A DNA stretch of 64,000 nucleotides from Arthrobacter terricola (GTDB taxonomy: Bacteria; Actinomycetota; Actinomycetes; Actinomycetales; Micrococcaceae). Shown in pieces: positions 28,549 through 37,640 of the stretch (the stretch's first letter is position 1; each line of letters opens with the position of its first letter). The DNA is taken from NCBI RefSeq assembly GCF_004354015.1, contig NZ_SMRU01000004.1, positions 42,953-106,952 of the forward strand, written 5' to 3'. The notes below the pieces were generated by a model. The model made no database searches, had not been told where the DNA came from, and saw only the letters and a list, made by a program, of their open reading frames with translations. The translations under genes were made by a program, and so were the position numbers.

Positions 28549-29326
28549 GGCTCGCCGACGACACGGTGCTTGCCGCCGGCATCAAGCTCCGAAAGTCGCC
28601 GTCGAGCAATTCTGCGTAATCCGAATAAGCCGCGATAATCGCATCCTCGACGGCTGGCACATCCAATTGGGGCAGGAGATCGTTGGCCGCCCCCGCGGTT
28701 GAAGGATCCCATTCGAGGCCCAAAGCCTCATAGCTCGCAGTCAAGACCGCGCGGATGGGCGCCGAGTCCTCCACGACCACCACCGAGCTGAAGAGCCAAC
28801 CGCCGGACACCACGCGCTGCGCGGTCCCGATCAGCTTGATCTGGTGGGCGGGGAAGTCCGGGTCGAGGCCGTGGACGCTGAATTCACCCGGGCAGTACTC
28901 GCCGGGAATTTCCCCCACGCCGGCCTGGAGTCCGACCCGGCGCAGCGCGCCCGCCAGGAGCTCGCCAAAGAGTGCGAACCGCGCCTTCGCCCCGGCGATT
29001 GCGTCCACGTGTGGCTCAACGTGATCGATCACCAGGGTGCCCCGGTGGTAGGCGGCGGCCCGTCCCCCGGCTTTGCGGATCAGTGGCTCGAAACCGAGTT
29101 CGCGGCAGGCCTCGGCGGCGGCCGGGAATCCCGCCAGCTTGGCGTCGCGTTGGCCGAAAGCAACCGTGGGCTGCGGCCGGTACAGCCGCAGCGTGGGCGC
29201 CAAGAGTCCCCTGCGCGCGCGATTGAGCAGTTCTATCCCGAAGTCGAGGTCCTCGGTGGCGCCAAGCGATTCCTGCTGGCGGACCACGGTGAGCGTACGG
29301 TTTGCTCCCTGCATGTCGGCGGCCAT
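28532..29326 (-). CDS. Lipoate--protein ligase (LplA/BirA-fold) family protein
   Basis: 264 aa from ATG 29326, which shares one base with the upstream TGA. Fold motifs: YRPQPTVAFGQRD, IRKAGGRAAAYHRGTLVID (cf. the RR.SGGGAVYH lipoyl motif) and QIKLIGTAQRV with the catalytic lysine position. It would attach lipoate or a related acyl group to a protein domain, or act as an octanoyl amidotransferase. It is the last gene of an operon with the thioesterase-like and DedA genes. Confidence 0.82.
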   Translation of the reverse strand: MAADMQGANRTLTVVRQQESLGATEDLDFGIELLNRARRGLLAPTLRLYRPQPTVAFGQRDAKLAGFPAAAEACRELGFEPLIRKAGGRAAAYHRGTLVIDHVEPHVDAIAGAKARFALFGELLAGALRRVGLQAGVGEIPGEYCPGEFSVHGLDPDFPAHQIKLIGTAQRVVSGGWLFSSVVVVEDSAPIRAVLTASYEALGLEWDPSTAGAANDLLPQLDVPAVEDAIIAAYSDYAELLDGDFRSLMPAASTVSSASPVPPL

Positions 29327-30129
29327 CAGCTCTTCCTCACCGTGAGGATCTGTTCGGCGCGGCCGAACGGTCCTTCGAGGTCGTGCAGGACCGAGGAGGT
29401 CAACCCAATGCCGTCGCTGCCAAAGGAAACCATGTTGTCCACCCCGAGCCACTCGCCCGCCGGCTCGCGGTACATGTGGATCTGGAGATCGAGGTTGGGA
29501 AAGATGTAGCTGTTCTTGCCCGGTGACACCCGGGCTGCGATGCCATTCGCGGTATCCACGAGTCCTACGAGCCTCGCGACGTCGCTGCTGTCACCAGCAT
29601 CGGTGAGGGGGTGGTCTGTGCGGATCCAGACCTTCCCCGAACCTGAGCGGTGTCCTTCGGCGATCCTCATCTCGAGTGACCGGATATAGCCGCCTGGCCA
29701 CACACTCGCGCCGTCCCACGGTTTGCATTCATCCGGCGCGGGCATCGGGAAGTCCTCTATGGCAGCTACGGCGCTTGTGTCGCTCGTCGCCATTCGCCAA
29801 GCGGTGGCACGGATGGCTACCCGACCGGCCGCCGTGAGTTCCGCTTGGACCAATTCGATGGTCCTGCCGGGGCGCAAAGTCTTGGTGGTGACCTCGAACT
29901 CGCCACCGGGAATAAGGCCCAGGATCTCGTAGCTCAGCCGGGCCATGCGGACGTCCCCACGAGGCTCATGGCGGAGAAGCGCATCGGCCATGATGCCCGA
30001 CGCCGGGGCCATGTGCTGCTCTTGTGGGTTCCACGCACCTTGGGCGTGAATAGTGGACCTGAACCGTCCACCTCCCTGCGATTCGTAGTAGAAATCGCCT
30101 TCCGCAAGTTCCGGAAGCTCAATACCCAC
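29326..30129 (-). CDS. TesB-like acyl-CoA thioesterase family protein
   Basis: 267 aa from a GTG at 30129 with AAGGG upstream; the open frame reaches 30285 inside the DedA gene. Two hotdog halves: N-terminal EGDFYYESQGGGRFRSTIHAQGAW is split by APASGIMADALLRHE, and the C-terminal half has WIRTDHPLTDAG and IFPNLDLQIHMYREPAGEW. Known relatives cleave acyl-CoA thioesters. Coupling to a lipoate ligase-like gene hints at an acyl-group function. Confidence 0.78.
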   Translation of the reverse strand: MGIELPELAEGDFYYESQGGGRFRSTIHAQGAWNPQEQHMAPASGIMADALLRHEPRGDVRMARLSYEILGLIPGGEFEVTTKTLRPGRTIELVQAELTAAGRVAIRATAWRMATSDTSAVAAIEDFPMPAPDECKPWDGASVWPGGYIRSLEMRIAEGHRSGSGKVWIRTDHPLTDAGDSSDVARLVGLVDTANGIAARVSPGKNSYIFPNLDLQIHMYREPAGEWLGVDNMVSFGSDGIGLTSSVLHDLEGPFGRAEQILTVRKS

Positions 30130-30160
30130 GCTCGCCCTTTCGCTGGCCGGAAGTGGAAAC

Positions 30161-30712
30161 TCAGACCACTGTATCTTCTGGAGCCACTGTATCCCCCCGG
30201 AGGTCCTGTTCCGGTTTTGCCTGTTCCGGGATTCTTTGTCCCCGAACCTCGGCTGTCCGCCGCCTGCGCCAAACAACCGCTCCAAGGACGATACCTACAA
30301 GTGCAAGGGCGAGAATGAGTGCAGTCAGTGGCGAGGCCGCCATGACTGTGAGCCAAGCATCGATGGCCGCAAGCCCGATCGTGGCGTAGACGAACGCCCA
30401 AATCGCTGAGCCTGCGATTGCCGCGGGGAGGTAACGCCGCAGCGGCATCCTCGCGGCACCGGCCGCGAAGTTGACGGCGGTCTGGAGTCCGATTGTCAGG
30501 AACGTCAGTACGACGGCGTAGGGACCCAAGCGCTGTATCAGGACTTGGGCTCTGGCTGCTTGGGGGCGCTTCAACGCCGCGGCGAACCGCGTGCGTTCGA
30601 CGCCCGCTGCCGCGCCCCTGCCGATCCAATACGTAGCATTGACGCGAACCATCACCACCCCGAAGAGGGCTGCGAGTGCCGCTTCAAAGGGCAAGTCCAG
30701 GATCTGGTCCAC
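30161..30712 (-). CDS. DedA/VTT-domain membrane protein
   Basis: 183 aa, GTG start. Hydrophobic helices and the VTT-like block IQRLGPYAVVLTFLTIGLQTAVNFAAGAARMPLRRY; the C-terminal helix LALALVGIVLGAVVW is followed by a charged tail. DedA proteins move or flip phospholipids such as undecaprenyl phosphate. It is shorter than classic DedA (about 200 aa). An iron-box-like site lies 26 bases upstream. Confidence 0.72.
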   Translation of the reverse strand: MDQILDLPFEAALAALFGVVMVRVNATYWIGRGAAAGVERTRFAAALKRPQAARAQVLIQRLGPYAVVLTFLTIGLQTAVNFAAGAARMPLRRYLPAAIAGSAIWAFVYATIGLAAIDAWLTVMAASPLTALILALALVGIVLGAVVWRRRRTAEVRGQRIPEQAKPEQDLRGDTVAPEDTVV

Positions 30713-30737
30713 GCGCCGCCCTCCCCGGTGTCATAAG

Positions 30738-30756
30738 CAAAGTAAGTCTTACCTTA
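30738..30756 (-). promoter_or_regulatory. IdeR/DtxR iron-box-like site before the DedA operon
   Basis: The 19 bases match the TWAGGTWAGSCTWACCTWA consensus at 16 positions (core AAGTAAGTCTTACCTTA). The site lies just upstream of the DedA start, where a repressor would block transcription. Consensus from established IdeR/DtxR work; the match was counted by eye. Confidence 0.6.
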
Positions 30757-30823
30757 CCTCACTGCCGGACGCAGGCCTGGGCCTTGGCCTGGCGGGCTGC
30801 TTCCCTATCCTGCCGCCCGTTCC

Positions 30824-31018
30824 CTAGCCTGTCCGGCTTGAGTGATCGATGCTGAAATCGCCTCCCGGATACAGGATGGTTTCGTGGCCATCGTCAAAGC
30901 GCACGAAATACGGCGGGGCACCGTTGTCACCACGGACTTCGATGATCTCTCCGTGCCGGTCCGACGCGCCGACCGTCCTGCCATGAATGATGATGCGATC
31001 TCCCTGGGCTGCTTCCAC
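30824..31018 (-). CDS. DUF1918 small protein
   Basis: 64 aa. The pattern GDRIIIHGRTVGASDRHGEI, then VRGDNGAPPYFVRFDDGHE is the SH3-like DUF1918 domain of actinobacteria. GTG 31018 is preferred because GGGAGG lies eight bases before it; GTG 31027 is an alternative. Function unknown. Confidence 0.82.
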   Translation of the reverse strand: MEAAQGDRIIIHGRTVGASDRHGEIIEVRGDNGAPPYFVRFDDGHETILYPGGDFSIDHSSRTG

Positions 31019-31225
31019 AGGAACCACCTCCCAGGATCAGACTACGAGTCCCGGCCCGGAGAAGGAACAGGGCGCGTTGACCTATTGTGCAGGACTTGTC
31101 CTGCCTGCGCTGATGGTCCCTTGCCTTCAATGTCCGACCCCCTCGCTAACTTCAAGAACAGCATTCGGAAGTTCCGGAACCAACCGTGATCGAACAAGGC
31201 CAACAGGTCGAGGAGGGAGAGCAGC

Positions 31226-32386
31226 ATGTCGAGTCGAGGGGCGCAGAGCAGCCCGTCTACCGAGGTGGACACCGGGCCAGGCACGCGCAAGCATTCGGGG
31301 CGCGCTTCTTTTCCGTGCACTCCGGCAAAAAGCACCATGCCCGGGTGGTACAACGAGCTACTCCGCTCCATCTCGCAAAGGGTTGAGCTTGGCCGGCGCG
31401 CGGCTACAACCGCCGTCAACCGCGAACTCGTCGCTACCAATTGGGCCATCGGCAAGCTCATTCTCGATCGGCAAGGCAGTGAGGGGTGGGGTGCAAAAGT
31501 CATCGACCGGCTCTCCGCCGACCTCCAGTCCGCGTTCCCCGGGGCTGCCGGATTTTCTCCCCGCAACCTCAAATACATGCGCGCATTCGCCGAAGCGTGG
31601 CCGGACTATGCAATTGTGCAACGCATTGCACAATTGCCCTGGATCCATCAGATCTCCTTGATCCAGAAGCTCAGCGATCCCGAAAGCCGCCTCTGGTACG
31701 CAGCTGCCGCCGTCGAGCACGGGTGGTCACGGAACGTGCTGGTCCACCACATCGAGACAAAACGCATGGAACGCTCAGGCAAGGCCATCAGCAACTTCGG
31801 CGCGACCCTGCCGCCTGTCGATTCCGATCTGACGCAGGAAGCCACCAAGGACCCGTACGTGTTCGACTTTGTAGCCATGACGGACCGGCGCAACGAACGT
31901 GAATTGGAATCGCAATTGGTCAAGCACGTTGAGAAATTCCTCTTGGAACTCGGGCACGGTTTCGCCTACGTCGGGCGCCAGGTTCGCCTCCTTATCAATG
32001 ACCAGGAGTTCTTCGCGGACCTGCTTTTCTACAACTTCAAGCTCCGCTGCTTCGTGGTGATCGAACTCAAGGCCACGGACTTCAAGCCGGGATACCTCGG
32101 CCAGCTCGGGATGTACATGGCAGCCGTGGACGATTTGCTGGCCCACCCGGACGACAAACCGACAATCGGGCTCCTATTGTGCAAATCCAAGGACAGCCTG
32201 GTAGCTGAATATGCCCTGCGAACTACATCCATGCCGATCGGAGTCTCGGAGTGGAAGACCGAAATCATGGAGTCGATGCCGGAGGAATTCGCTTCCAACC
32301 TGCCCAGCATCGAACTCATCGAAGCCGAGCTGGCCGGCGGCCCTCCGCTGCACGACTCAACAACAAGCCGCAACTCACGCAACTGA
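31226..32386 (+). CDS. YhcG-family PD-(D/E)XK nuclease (DUF1016)
   Basis: 386 aa, GGAGGGAG before the ATG. N-terminal DUF1016_N (residues about 45-180: LLRSISQRVELGRR, NLKYMRAFAEAWPD, WIHQISLIQKL) and C-terminal nuclease domain (about 210-360). Catalytic residues are intact: Asp265 (FADLLFYN), Glu280-Leu-Lys282 and Gln293 (GYLGQLGMY). Family members occur beside restriction or phage-defence genes, but none is adjacent here. The first 35 residues are low in similarity and may be dispensable. Confidence 0.9.
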   Translation: MSSRGAQSSPSTEVDTGPGTRKHSGRASFPCTPAKSTMPGWYNELLRSISQRVELGRRAATTAVNRELVATNWAIGKLILDRQGSEGWGAKVIDRLSADLQSAFPGAAGFSPRNLKYMRAFAEAWPDYAIVQRIAQLPWIHQISLIQKLSDPESRLWYAAAAVEHGWSRNVLVHHIETKRMERSGKAISNFGATLPPVDSDLTQEATKDPYVFDFVAMTDRRNERELESQLVKHVEKFLLELGHGFAYVGRQVRLLINDQEFFADLLFYNFKLRCFVVIELKATDFKPGYLGQLGMYMAAVDDLLAHPDDKPTIGLLLCKSKDSLVAEYALRTTSMPIGVSEWKTEIMESMPEEFASNLPSIELIEAELAGGPPLHDSTTSRNSRN

Positions 32387-33028
32387 CGGAGGAAATTGCA
32401 ATTCCGGTCGGCGTTTCGCCAATTCAGCCAAGATGGTGGAAATTGCGTCTCGGACTTCCGCTTCGTCTTCGCTGCCCCGGGCCGCATCGAGCGCCGAGGA
32501 GGTGTCCTTGACGAAGGCATCCCAGTCCCCTCCTCCGGCTCGGAGGCCGGCCAGGGGCGACATCAGCGCCGCGCGGCGCAGCCACTTGTCGGACCCGGTC
32601 AACCAACGTTGCCGGACGCCCTCAGCACGGGACTTCGCTTGACCTTCCAGCCCGGCGATCAAGGGTCCGATCACATCCGCCGCGAGGGGATCCACGAGTT
32701 CGCGGACGCGCGCCTCGCGGACAAATCCCTCGAGGCGTGTCAGGTCGCTGTTATTGAGCAAATGGACTTTGGACTGCAACAGCACAACCGCCGCGAGCCG
32801 ACGCTCGTAAACCGGAGGCTCCCACAGTTCCGAGCTCAGCATGGTGACGTCATCGTGCGTGAGGTCCGGGTGGCGCCGTAGCGCGTCCCGCACGGTTCCG
32901 CGAATGGCGCCTACCGACGATCCATAGAATCGGAGGTCCGCCCCGAGCCGAGCTTCGGTTTCTTCAGCCCGGAGCCACGAGCTTTCCCTCTGCAAAGTCT
33001 CATCGATGAACTCAGCGGCCTCACTCAT
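32375..33028 (-). CDS. DNA alkylation repair (AlkD-like HEAT-repeat) protein
   Basis: 217 aa from ATG 33028. All-helical HEAT-like protein: RFYGSSVGAIRGTVRDALRR, LSSELWEPPVYERRLAAVVL and the DKWLRRAALMSPL segment are typical of AlkD, the DNA glycosylase for 3-methyladenine and 7-methylguanine. Its end overlaps the YhcG gene end by 12 bases (convergent). Confidence 0.85.
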   Translation of the reverse strand: MSEAAEFIDETLQRESSWLRAEETEARLGADLRFYGSSVGAIRGTVRDALRRHPDLTHDDVTMLSSELWEPPVYERRLAAVVLLQSKVHLLNNSDLTRLEGFVREARVRELVDPLAADVIGPLIAGLEGQAKSRAEGVRQRWLTGSDKWLRRAALMSPLAGLRAGGGDWDAFVKDTSSALDAARGSEDEAEVRDAISTILAELAKRRPELQFPPSVA

Positions 33029-33123
33029 GCAGACATTCTTTCGCAGCTGGCTCTGGCTCAACGAATTGGCCGGTAGATGGAGAGGCCGGGACACGCGCAC
33101 CAAGCAGTGGAAGACTCGACTCC

Positions 33124-34014
33124 ATGCGCGAATTCGTGGTGCTTGGCACTTCTTCCCACGTTCCTACCCGGGAGCGCAACCAGAATGGCTATGTGCTCAT
33201 CTGGGACCGCGATGGTTACCTCTTCGACCCCGGCGAAGGAACGCAGCGCCAAATGATCCATGCCGGCGTCTCGTCGAACAAGATCACACACATTTGCATC
33301 ACCCACGTCCACGGCGACCATTGCCTCGGCTTGCCCGGAGTGGTGTCGCGCATGGTCTTGGACGGAGTGCAACACCCAGTCCACCTGCACTATCCGGCCT
33401 CCGGCGAGGGCGCGATCCGTGCGCTGCTCTCAGTCGCGACCCCGGGCCTGGACCTCCGGCTCCATCCGCATGGCGGCGCGGGAGAAATCGCCCCCGGACT
33501 GGAAGTGCAACCCCTCCTGCACAGGATCGAAGCCTTCGGTTACCGGCTGACCGAGCCCGCTGGCAGGCGCCTCCTCCCCGGGCGGTTGGCAGCTGCCGGG
33601 ATCACGGGACCCGACATCGCGCGCTTGCAGCGCGAAGGCAGCTTGGGTGGCGTGCGTTTGGAGGATGTAAGCGTTCCGAGGGTCGGGCAGGGTTTTGCCT
33701 TCGTCATGGACACGGAACCTTGCGCCGGCGCCGAGGAGCTGGCCGACGGCGTCGACCTCCTAGTCGCGGAGTCCACCTTCAGCGACGACGACGCCGGACT
33801 CGCAGCGCATTATCGCCACCTCACCGCCGGGCAGGCCGGCGCTCTGGCGGCCACTTCCGGCGTCGGCGCGCTTGTCCTCACCCACTTTTCGTCGCGCTAC
33901 CCCGACGTCGGAGTGCTCGCCGAACAGGCCAGGGCACGCGCTGGAGCAACCACGGTGGTGGCCGCGAACGATTTTGACCGGATCCCCTTCCCGAAGCGGC
34001 AAAGGTCAACTTAA
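33124..34014 (+). CDS. rnz: Ribonuclease Z-like MBL-fold protein
   Basis: 296 aa. Metal motif ITHVHGDHCLGLPG, GTSSHVPTRERNQNGY at the N-terminus, the FDPGEGTQRQMIHAG segment of tRNase Z, and the C-terminal LTHFSSRYPD and late His/Asp ligands. It trims 3' tails from tRNA precursors. The short length fits the bacterial tRNase Z S form. The ribosome binding site is weak. Confidence 0.88.
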   Translation: MREFVVLGTSSHVPTRERNQNGYVLIWDRDGYLFDPGEGTQRQMIHAGVSSNKITHICITHVHGDHCLGLPGVVSRMVLDGVQHPVHLHYPASGEGAIRALLSVATPGLDLRLHPHGGAGEIAPGLEVQPLLHRIEAFGYRLTEPAGRRLLPGRLAAAGITGPDIARLQREGSLGGVRLEDVSVPRVGQGFAFVMDTEPCAGAEELADGVDLLVAESTFSDDDAGLAAHYRHLTAGQAGALAATSGVGALVLTHFSSRYPDVGVLAEQARARAGATTVVAANDFDRIPFPKRQRST

Positions 34015-34649
34015 CTGGGAGGAAAGTCCGCTTAGGTGAACGGCAGCCGGAAAACAGGTAGGCGATACTCGTGCGATGGAGCCGCGTTCGCGGTTGAATA
34101 TTACTAATAGAACATCCGGCAGTCGATGAGCTACCGGCCCTACGGGACCGGCAAAGACGGGGCCGACGGCGGGAGGGCCCCTGGAGCCCGGGGCTCGGGG
34201 CTCTCTACCCCAGACGCCGCCGGCCCCCCATTTCTTGTGCTGCTTTTGTGCGGCGGCTTGTTGGACGCGAGATCCTGCGGGCCGCTACATCTGCGGTACG
34301 AGAAAATACCATCGACGTCGTTGGCACGAGCCGCTCTTTGGTGGGCCAAGGCCTTCCGCGGCCGACTCCTGTATCCCGCAATAGTGGACTGTCCTTCTTT
34401 CATCGAAGCAGTTTGATGCGCTGACCGGGGAATGTCAGCTTAGCTGCTCGTTTCGGTTGAGGTTGAGTGGCGGCCTCTGTTCCTGACCCTCTTGAGTCCG
34501 CGAACGTCCGACAACCCGTGGTTTACCGGCGCGCCGCCGTCGAGGTCTGGTCAAAAGAGGTCAGGAGCGGGGCGGCCATTCCTGGTGTGGACTCATATCG
34601 CGAAAGTGGATAACGGGATCTGTCCGGCTTTTCGCTGGGGATCGAGCAG
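34015..34649. other. Intergenic region with a motif shared with the DUF4082 promoter region
   Basis: 635 bases without a supported gene. At 34047-34075 the motif GGAAAACAGGTA followed by GATACTCGTGC occurs; a close relative sits 74 bases before the DUF4082 gene (59403-59474). A 96-codon open frame at 34126 has no ribosome binding site or known domain. The rest is GC-rich, with a G/C-run stretch at 34155-34235. Confidence 0.55.
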
Positions 34650-37004
34650 GTGGCTAATAATGTCGTACCCCTTTGGCAGGCTTGGAGTATGGATCGAGGG
34701 GCAGCGTGGAGCGCGGAGGGCGCGGCGGCAGTTGGGGCTGTTGCGGCGTCCGTTGCTGTGCTGTCTTCGCTCGTGACGGGCGGGACCAGTCCGTGGGGCG
34801 GGGCTGGTCTTGAGGACGTGACCGGTCTTGACGGGGTAGTCGGCGACCGCGGGGTGGCTGGTCCCGACGGCGTGGTCAGCGGTTCGGGACCAGCTGGCGC
34901 GGTTGAACCAAGTGGTGCAGTTGAACCAACCGATGCGGTTAAGCCAGCCGGGACCGGTTCTGGTCCCCAGGGCCTGGAGCCTTCCGGTGACGCTGGCCCA
35001 TCCGGGGCCCTGGGCTCGGAGACTTTCGGTGCCGGCCCCCAAGGCCTGAAACCTTCCGGGGACGCTGGTCCGGAGTCTTCCCGTGCGGGAGTTGAGGTGT
35101 CGGACGATTCTGATCCGTTGCGGGTGGTGGCGGATGGGTGTCTGGATGCGTTGGCAGAGGTGGCGCGTTTGGAGGCCAGGACGGCGGCGTTAAAGGCCCG
35201 GCTGCTCACGCAGTATGTGAACGCGGCCACGGCGTTGGCACCGCCCGCAGGCTCCCCGACCGAGGCGACTGCGCAGGAACTGTCCGTGGTGGCCGAAGTC
35301 GCGTGCGTGCTGACCGTGTCCGAACGCACCGCGTCCGGACTGATCGGGGACGCCCACGCCCTGACGGGGCTGCCGTTGACCGCGGCCGCGTTGGGTGCCG
35401 GGAGAATTTCCTGGCAGCATGCCCGCATCATTATCGACCAAACCGGGACCCTGGACTGTGCCGGAACGGCAGCGTTGGAGGAGCATTTCCTGCACCCGGA
35501 CACCCCTGCCCTAGGGTGCACGGCCGGGGAACTGGTGCCGGCACGATTCCGGTCCAAGGTGCGTACGTGGCGGGAACGGCACCACCGGGACAGCATCGAA
35601 GAACGTCACGCCAAAAGCGCCCGCGACCGCAGGGTCGAATACGTCCCCGACGCCGACGGGATGGCCTGGCTCTCGGCCTACCTGCCGGCCGGGACCGCGG
35701 CCGGCATCTGGAACCGGACCACCGCCGCCGCCCGCGCCTGCCAAGGCCCCGACGAACCCCGCACCTTGGCCCAACTCCGCGCCGACATCACCGCCACCTG
35801 GCTCCTCACCACCAACGAACTACCCCGCTTAGGTGGCCTGCCCGACGGCGGTCCCGGAGTCAAGGGCAGCAGCGCACCCACCACCGGTGTAGCCGTGCGC
35901 GGCGGCGCGCCCTCGGCTGGTGCTCACGTGCGCGGCGGCGCGCCCACCACTGGTGTAGCCGTGCCCGGCAGCGCACGCACCACTGGTTTAGCCGTGCCCG
36001 GCAACCCGGAGGCACCTGACGACGACGGCGTACTTCGGCTTCCCGACCGCGAAACCGGCGACGCCGATATCCTCCGCAACGGACCAAGGCTCCCCGACAC
36101 CGTGCCCGGACTTCCCGTCGGCGCCGACGTCATTCCCGATGTCGTGCCGCTCGAGGCCGCTTCTAGTGGCGGCATGCCTTTCGGTGCGGTTCCGGTGCCG
36201 CAGGCCCAGGTGCTGGTCACGGTGCCGGTGCTCTCGTTGCTGGGCGTTACGGAGGAAGCGGCGATGCTGGACGGGTACGGGCCGATCCCGCCGTCGATGG
36301 CCAGGGAATTGGTCGCGGGCGGGGCGGGGTCGTTTTACCGGGTCCTGACCGATCCGCGAGACGGTGCGCCGTTGGAAATCGGGCGGACGAGTTACCGGTT
36401 GACGAAGGCGATGCGGCAATGGTTGCGGCTCCGTGATGGCAAGTGCCCGTTCCCGGGCTGCGGCAACCAGTCCCCGGACAACGAAGCCGACCATCTGCTC
36501 GCCTGGGCGAAAGGCGGAACGACCGGGATCAGCAACCTCGGCCAACCCTGTCCGAAACACCACCGCCTCAAACACGGCACCGCCTGGACACCGACCGGCG
36601 CGGACAAACACCGCCCGCCCGGCTGGACCTCACCCACCGGACGGCAATACTCCAGCGAACACCAAGACTGGGAACCACCCCACCTCCCCGGCACCATCAC
36701 CCACCGGAACCCATCCCCAGGCCGGGACGGCTCTTCGGCGATCTCTCCGGACACGGACCTGCCGTACCAAGCAGTGCCTGGTTACGATCCGAATCTGCCC
36801 GAGGACCTGTTGCCCGAAGACCCTGACTTGCAGCAAGACCGGGAGCTGCCCCCGGACCCGCTGCCGGACTGGCGCGCTTTCATCTCTGCACACCCTTGGC
36901 CCGAATCAGACCACCACGACTTACCCGAAGACGAAGCCCTGCCAAGCTACCCTGCGCCCATCGACGACCCGATTCGGGACCACGCCTATATCCAAACCGC
37001 CTAA
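34650..37004 (+). CDS. DUF222/HNH endonuclease-signature protein with expanded low-complexity linkers
   Basis: 784 aa if the GTG at 34650 is used; ATG 34689 is an alternative. Residues about 50-155 are a Gly/Pro/Ala/Glu-rich stretch with repeated GPQGLxPSGDAGP. DUF222 (13E12-type) covers about 155-400, then a linker with four 11-residue repeats (408-451). The HNH domain is at about 590-640: CPFPGC, EADHLLAWAKGG, NLGQPCPKHHRLKH. Actinobacteria carry many paralogues; function not settled. The acidic proline-rich tail is also unusually long. Confidence 0.88.
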   Translation: MANNVVPLWQAWSMDRGAAWSAEGAAAVGAVAASVAVLSSLVTGGTSPWGGAGLEDVTGLDGVVGDRGVAGPDGVVSGSGPAGAVEPSGAVEPTDAVKPAGTGSGPQGLEPSGDAGPSGALGSETFGAGPQGLKPSGDAGPESSRAGVEVSDDSDPLRVVADGCLDALAEVARLEARTAALKARLLTQYVNAATALAPPAGSPTEATAQELSVVAEVACVLTVSERTASGLIGDAHALTGLPLTAAALGAGRISWQHARIIIDQTGTLDCAGTAALEEHFLHPDTPALGCTAGELVPARFRSKVRTWRERHHRDSIEERHAKSARDRRVEYVPDADGMAWLSAYLPAGTAAGIWNRTTAAARACQGPDEPRTLAQLRADITATWLLTTNELPRLGGLPDGGPGVKGSSAPTTGVAVRGGAPSAGAHVRGGAPTTGVAVPGSARTTGLAVPGNPEAPDDDGVLRLPDRETGDADILRNGPRLPDTVPGLPVGADVIPDVVPLEAASSGGMPFGAVPVPQAQVLVTVPVLSLLGVTEEAAMLDGYGPIPPSMARELVAGGAGSFYRVLTDPRDGAPLEIGRTSYRLTKAMRQWLRLRDGKCPFPGCGNQSPDNEADHLLAWAKGGTTGISNLGQPCPKHHRLKHGTAWTPTGADKHRPPGWTSPTGRQYSSEHQDWEPPHLPGTITHRNPSPGRDGSSAISPDTDLPYQAVPGYDPNLPEDLLPEDPDLQQDRELPPDPLPDWRAFISAHPWPESDHHDLPEDEALPSYPAPIDDPIRDHAYIQTA
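35871..36002 (+). repeat. Four in-frame 33-base tandem repeats inside the HNH gene
   Basis: Copies start at 35871, 35904, 35937 and 35970; each encodes an 11-residue unit such as GAPTTGVAVPG. The copies differ by few bases, so the array is recent. Being in frame, copy-number change keeps the protein intact. Confidence 0.9.
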
Positions 37005-37640
37005 AGCACGCAGTACCCCGACACCGACAACCGCAAGACAACAAACCAACTCGGCTGCCGCCGTCGGGCCCAGAGCTAGGGCAATACTCCTGAATGCGGG
37101 CTGCGTCTTGCAACGGCAGATGCGCCGTGTACGTGCGTTGAGCCGTGAACGTGGGCTGCGCCGTGAGTGGCAGACCCGGCGGAAATGGTGACCGTACCCA
37201 GAACGTAGGCTCAATCCCCAGCACCCCGGCCACAAACAGCGGCACCGACACCAGAACAACCGCAAGACAACAACCCAACGCACGCACCGTCGTCGGGCAC
37301 TGAGCCGTCCGCCCGGGACCGAAGAGGTCGCGATTCATCGTGGACCGAGCCATTATGATCGCCACGCCGGTGAGGATATGGGGTGCCGACAAGATGGCAA
37401 GATCTCGGCGTCCGGCAGTACCCAGCACGGTGGCATCCAGTGAGCGTGCCCCGGCGCCGCCGCCCAACCGGCCTCAGCTGTTGACGCAAACCTGTCGCTG
37501 CTCACAGGCGGCGACGGCCCACAAGGCCTGTCCACGAAGCCCGGGCCAGACTACGATTTTCTCCTCGGGCCCAATAGATTGGGCCAAGTGCCGCGGCAGC
37601 AAAAGAAAATAACAAAGCAAAAAGTCGTGAGGACAGCGTT
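37005..37640. other. Intergenic region with a diverged direct repeat
   Basis: 636 bases without a supported gene. The stretch CAACCGCAAGACAACAA and what follows (37028-37050) recur at 37257-37279, 229 bases on, with one mismatch in about 23; CCGTCGGGC-like sequence follows in both. Short GTGAACGTGGGCTGCGCCGTGA-like near repeats lie at 37110-37170. It may be the remains of duplicated 3' sequence of the HNH gene. Confidence 0.5.

Noticed and set aside
28441..28550. CRISPR-like array
   Set aside because: Only two direct copies, no spacers, and it ends in a terminator.
34126..34416. 96-codon open frame near the shared motif
   Set aside because: No ribosome binding site, odd composition and no domain; it may be chance in GC-rich DNA.
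37340..37612. 90-codon open frame after the HNH gene
   Set aside because: Cys/Pro/Arg-rich with no ribosome binding site or homology; competing frames on the other strand are equally weak.
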